From NCBI GenBank assembly GCA_002842495.1, contig PHDB01000002.1:98387-162386 (forward strand): 64,000 bases of DNA. Direction: 5' to 3'. The notes beneath the pieces were generated by a model. The model saw only the letters and a list, made by a program, of their open reading frames with translations, was not told the DNA's origin and did no database searches. This document shows, piece after piece, positions 62,475 to 64,000 of the stretch; position 1 is the stretch's first letter; every line of letters starts with the position of its first letter. The translations under genes were made by a program, and so were the position numbers. Source of the DNA: Bacteroidetes bacterium HGW-Bacteroidetes-6 (GTDB taxonomy: Bacteria > Bacteroidota > Bacteroidia > Bacteroidales > DTU049).

Positions 62475-63554
62475 TTATTTCGGAGCCCAACGCACCAACA
62501 GATAGGCAACGCCGGCAAAAAGCAGGTTTGGAATCCAAACAGCCAGCATAGGGGGTAAATTACCATTGATGGCAAAAGTGCTGCTGATTTGCATGAATAA
62601 AATAAAACCAAAACTAATGGTGAGCCCCATTCCAATATGTAAACCAGTGCCTCCGCGCGTTTTGCGACTCGAAACAGCTACACCAATGATGGTAAGAATA
62701 ATGGTGGAAAAAGGAAAAGCAATGCGTCTGTGTCGCTCCACTTCCAGCTCGGAAATATTGTCGGCGCCACGCATTTTTTGACGGGCAATATATTCATTAA
62801 GCTCAAAAAAATCCATTACATCCACATTTTCCATGTCTTTGTTAAAATCTTTGGGCAAAATGGCCAGTGTTGTATCGAGAGTAGGCAAATAGCGTAAAGT
62901 TTCAACCGAATCGTGAATAGTTCTGTCGTAAACCTGCGAAAGAATCCAATGGCCTGTAGTGGTATCGTATGTGGCCATATCGGCCGATATTTTCCTGTTT
63001 AGCCCTTTTTCGAAGTCAATATCTTCGAGCGTAAACAATGTTCCCCGATTGTTCTGGAAAGTGAATGATTCAATGTAAATATATTCTCCCGGCGAAATTT
63101 GCATGTGAATATTGCGGGTCCCCATGGGTTTGTTTTTTCTGACATAAACATATTCGAAATTGAGTCGTTCTTTATTGGCCGGAGGAATAAGAAAATTTTG
63201 CAGGAAAAACGAAAAAGCGGCTAAAAACAATCCCGTAAAGATGAAAGGCATCAGGAATCTCCGGAAACTAATTCCCCCCGAAAGAATGGCAATAATTTCG
63301 GTGTTTCCTGCCATGCGCGAAGTGACAAATACAGCCGAAATAAACACAAAGAGCGAACTGAATAAATTGATGAAATACGGAATAAAATTAAAATAGTACT
63401 GAAAAAGAATGGCACTAAAAGGAGCTTTTCGATCAATAAATTCATCAATTTTTTCTGAAATGTCGAAAGCAATGATAATGAGCAACAACAACACAATTGA
63501 CAGAACAAATGTGGCCAGAAACTTTTTAACAATATATTTATCAAGGGTTTTCAT
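62475..63554 (-). CDS. LptF/LptG-family permease (YjgP/YjgQ)
   Basis: 359 residues from the ATG at 63554; the longer frame to 63755 lies inside tgt. Six helices around a periplasmic beta-jellyroll: the opening MKTLDKYIVKKFLATFVLSI and the late LEVERHRRIAFPFSTIILTI are typical of LptG. With LptB and the partner permease it extracts lipopolysaccharide from the inner membrane. Starts 1 bp after the tgt stop codon, a tgt-lptG pairing seen often in Bacteroidota. LptF versus LptG cannot be settled here. Confidence 0.9.
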   Translation of the reverse strand: MKTLDKYIVKKFLATFVLSIVLLLLIIIAFDISEKIDEFIDRKAPFSAILFQYYFNFIPYFINLFSSLFVFISAVFVTSRMAGNTEIIAILSGGISFRRFLMPFIFTGLFLAAFSFFLQNFLIPPANKERLNFEYVYVRKNKPMGTRNIHMQISPGEYIYIESFTFQNNRGTLFTLEDIDFEKGLNRKISADMATYDTTTGHWILSQVYDRTIHDSVETLRYLPTLDTTLAILPKDFNKDMENVDVMDFFELNEYIARQKMRGADNISELEVERHRRIAFPFSTIILTIIGVAVSSRKTRGGTGLHIGMGLTISFGFILFMQISSTFAINGNLPPMLAVWIPNLLFAGVAYLLVRWAPK

Positions 63555-63555
63555 G

Positions 63556-64000
63556 TTACAGCCTTTGCATGGTTTGTGCTTCGGCTTTTTCGGCCCAGCT
63601 GTTGTAGTTTCCGTCGATAATTGCTTGCCGGGCTTCGGCAACAAGGCGCAGATAGAAAGCCAAATTATGGATACTTCCAATAATGGGACCCAACATTTCA
63701 CCAGCAGCAAACAGGTGACGCAGATATGCTTTTGTGGTAGTACGATCAAGATCAAGCGAGCTGCTTTCGTCGAGTGGCGAAAAGTCGTCTTCCCATTTTT
63801 TATTGCGGAGGTTCATGATACCATTTCGGGTAAAAATCATTGCGTTGCGCCCGTTGCGGGTTGGCATTACGCAGTCGAACATATCGATACCGTGTCCGAT
63901 TCCCCTGATAATATTTGCCGGAGTGCCTACTCCCATCAAATAACGGGGTTTATGCTGAGGAAGTATATCACAAACCAGTTTGGTAATTTCGTACATGGTT
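63556..64000 (-). CDS. tgt: Queuine tRNA-ribosyltransferase, 3' part, cut by the window edge
   Basis: 148 residues of the C-terminal part are visible. RYLMGVGTPANIIRGIGHGI and MFDCVMPTRNGRNAMIFT are the Tgt signatures, with the nucleophilic Asp in MFDC. Tgt exchanges guanine 34 for a queuine precursor in GUN tRNAs. The usual zinc site CxCxxC-x25-H is not visible: the segment reads DESSSLDLDRTTTKAYLRHL with no Cys. Similar Cys-less forms exist in this phylum, as I recall, so this may be lineage-typical. Confidence 0.93.
   Translation of the reverse strand, partial: TMYEITKLVCDILPQHKPRYLMGVGTPANIIRGIGHGIDMFDCVMPTRNGRNAMIFTRNGIMNLRNKKWEDDFSPLDESSSLDLDRTTTKAYLRHLFAAGEMLGPIIGSIHNLAFYLRLVAEARQAIIDGNYNSWAEKAEAQTMQRL

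Overview
The window looks like chromosome of a Bacteroidota bacterium, probably a free-living Bacteroidales/Marinilabiliales-type lineage. It is AT-rich. At least five secreted proteins (starts at 8514, 12039, 17950, 23578 on + and 23109 on -) end in the type IX secretion (Por) sorting domain with its VYPNP/IYPNP signature. Bacteroidota -7 elements (TAnnTTTG) recur upstream of genes, and family types such as DUF5063, DUF4369-type thioredoxins and a RprX/RprY-like two-component pair are typical of the phylum. Species cannot be fixed from the sequence.

Layout. 1-4042 (-): a truncated multi-PAS sensor, a YwqK/MORN-repeat protein and nadA. 4043-4555: an AT-rich, divergently flanked gap with a cluster of TTWTCAACA boxes that could be a replication origin. 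4556-8232: rpiB, a lutB homologue, two membrane proteins. 8514-14198: secreted WD40, CAP and subtilisin-like proteins. 14210-17669: two integron-type gene cassettes with attC-like sites but no integrase, carrying a DUF262-HEPN pair and a Crp/Fnr-ferredoxin-DUF4405 trio. 17950-27480: large secreted repeat proteins (delta-60/YDG, SBBP), an arylsulfotransferase-like protein, a beta-helix lipoprotein and an orphan. 27711-28420: a third, solitary cassette carrying a rifampin ADP-ribosyltransferase (arr), pressed against the stop codon of asd. 29757-30554: tRNA-Leu(TAA), a frameshifted GIY-YIG nuclease, a broken second copy of the tRNA-Leu, and tRNA-Gly(GCC). 31116-46227: core genes (pth, pgi, two-component pair, DUF5063, thioredoxin, transporter, rhomboid, TonB receptor, nhaD). 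46422-50192: a TPR histidine kinase, LytTR regulator and secreted orphan. 50391-57459 (-): a heavy-metal RND efflux operon whose pump gene is cut by one in-frame UGA. 57607-59490: a decayed recombinase island against tRNA-Arg(CCT). 59553-64000: a peptidase-propeller-barrel protein, an LptF/LptG-family permease and the 3' part of tgt.

Main points of interest. (1) Cassettes 1 and 3, 13.5 kb apart, are preceded by the same 32-bp block (TATATTTG -7 element, small hairpin, GTTRGCG core), so genes appear to be inserted directly behind a conserved promoter. In both, the R'' box of the terminal attC is exactly complementary to the cassette's own 5' core, as expected for integron cassettes. (2) Cassette 1 is a two-gene DUF262 + HEPN unit, a plausible undescribed defence or toxin-antitoxin system. 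(3) Three copies of the asd 3' end lie on the same strand within 6 kb, two of them next to the same promoter-like sequence. (4) The GIY-YIG/tRNA-Leu and recombinase/tRNA-Arg arrangements are decayed tRNA-targeted elements. Everything was read by eye; no database search was run.
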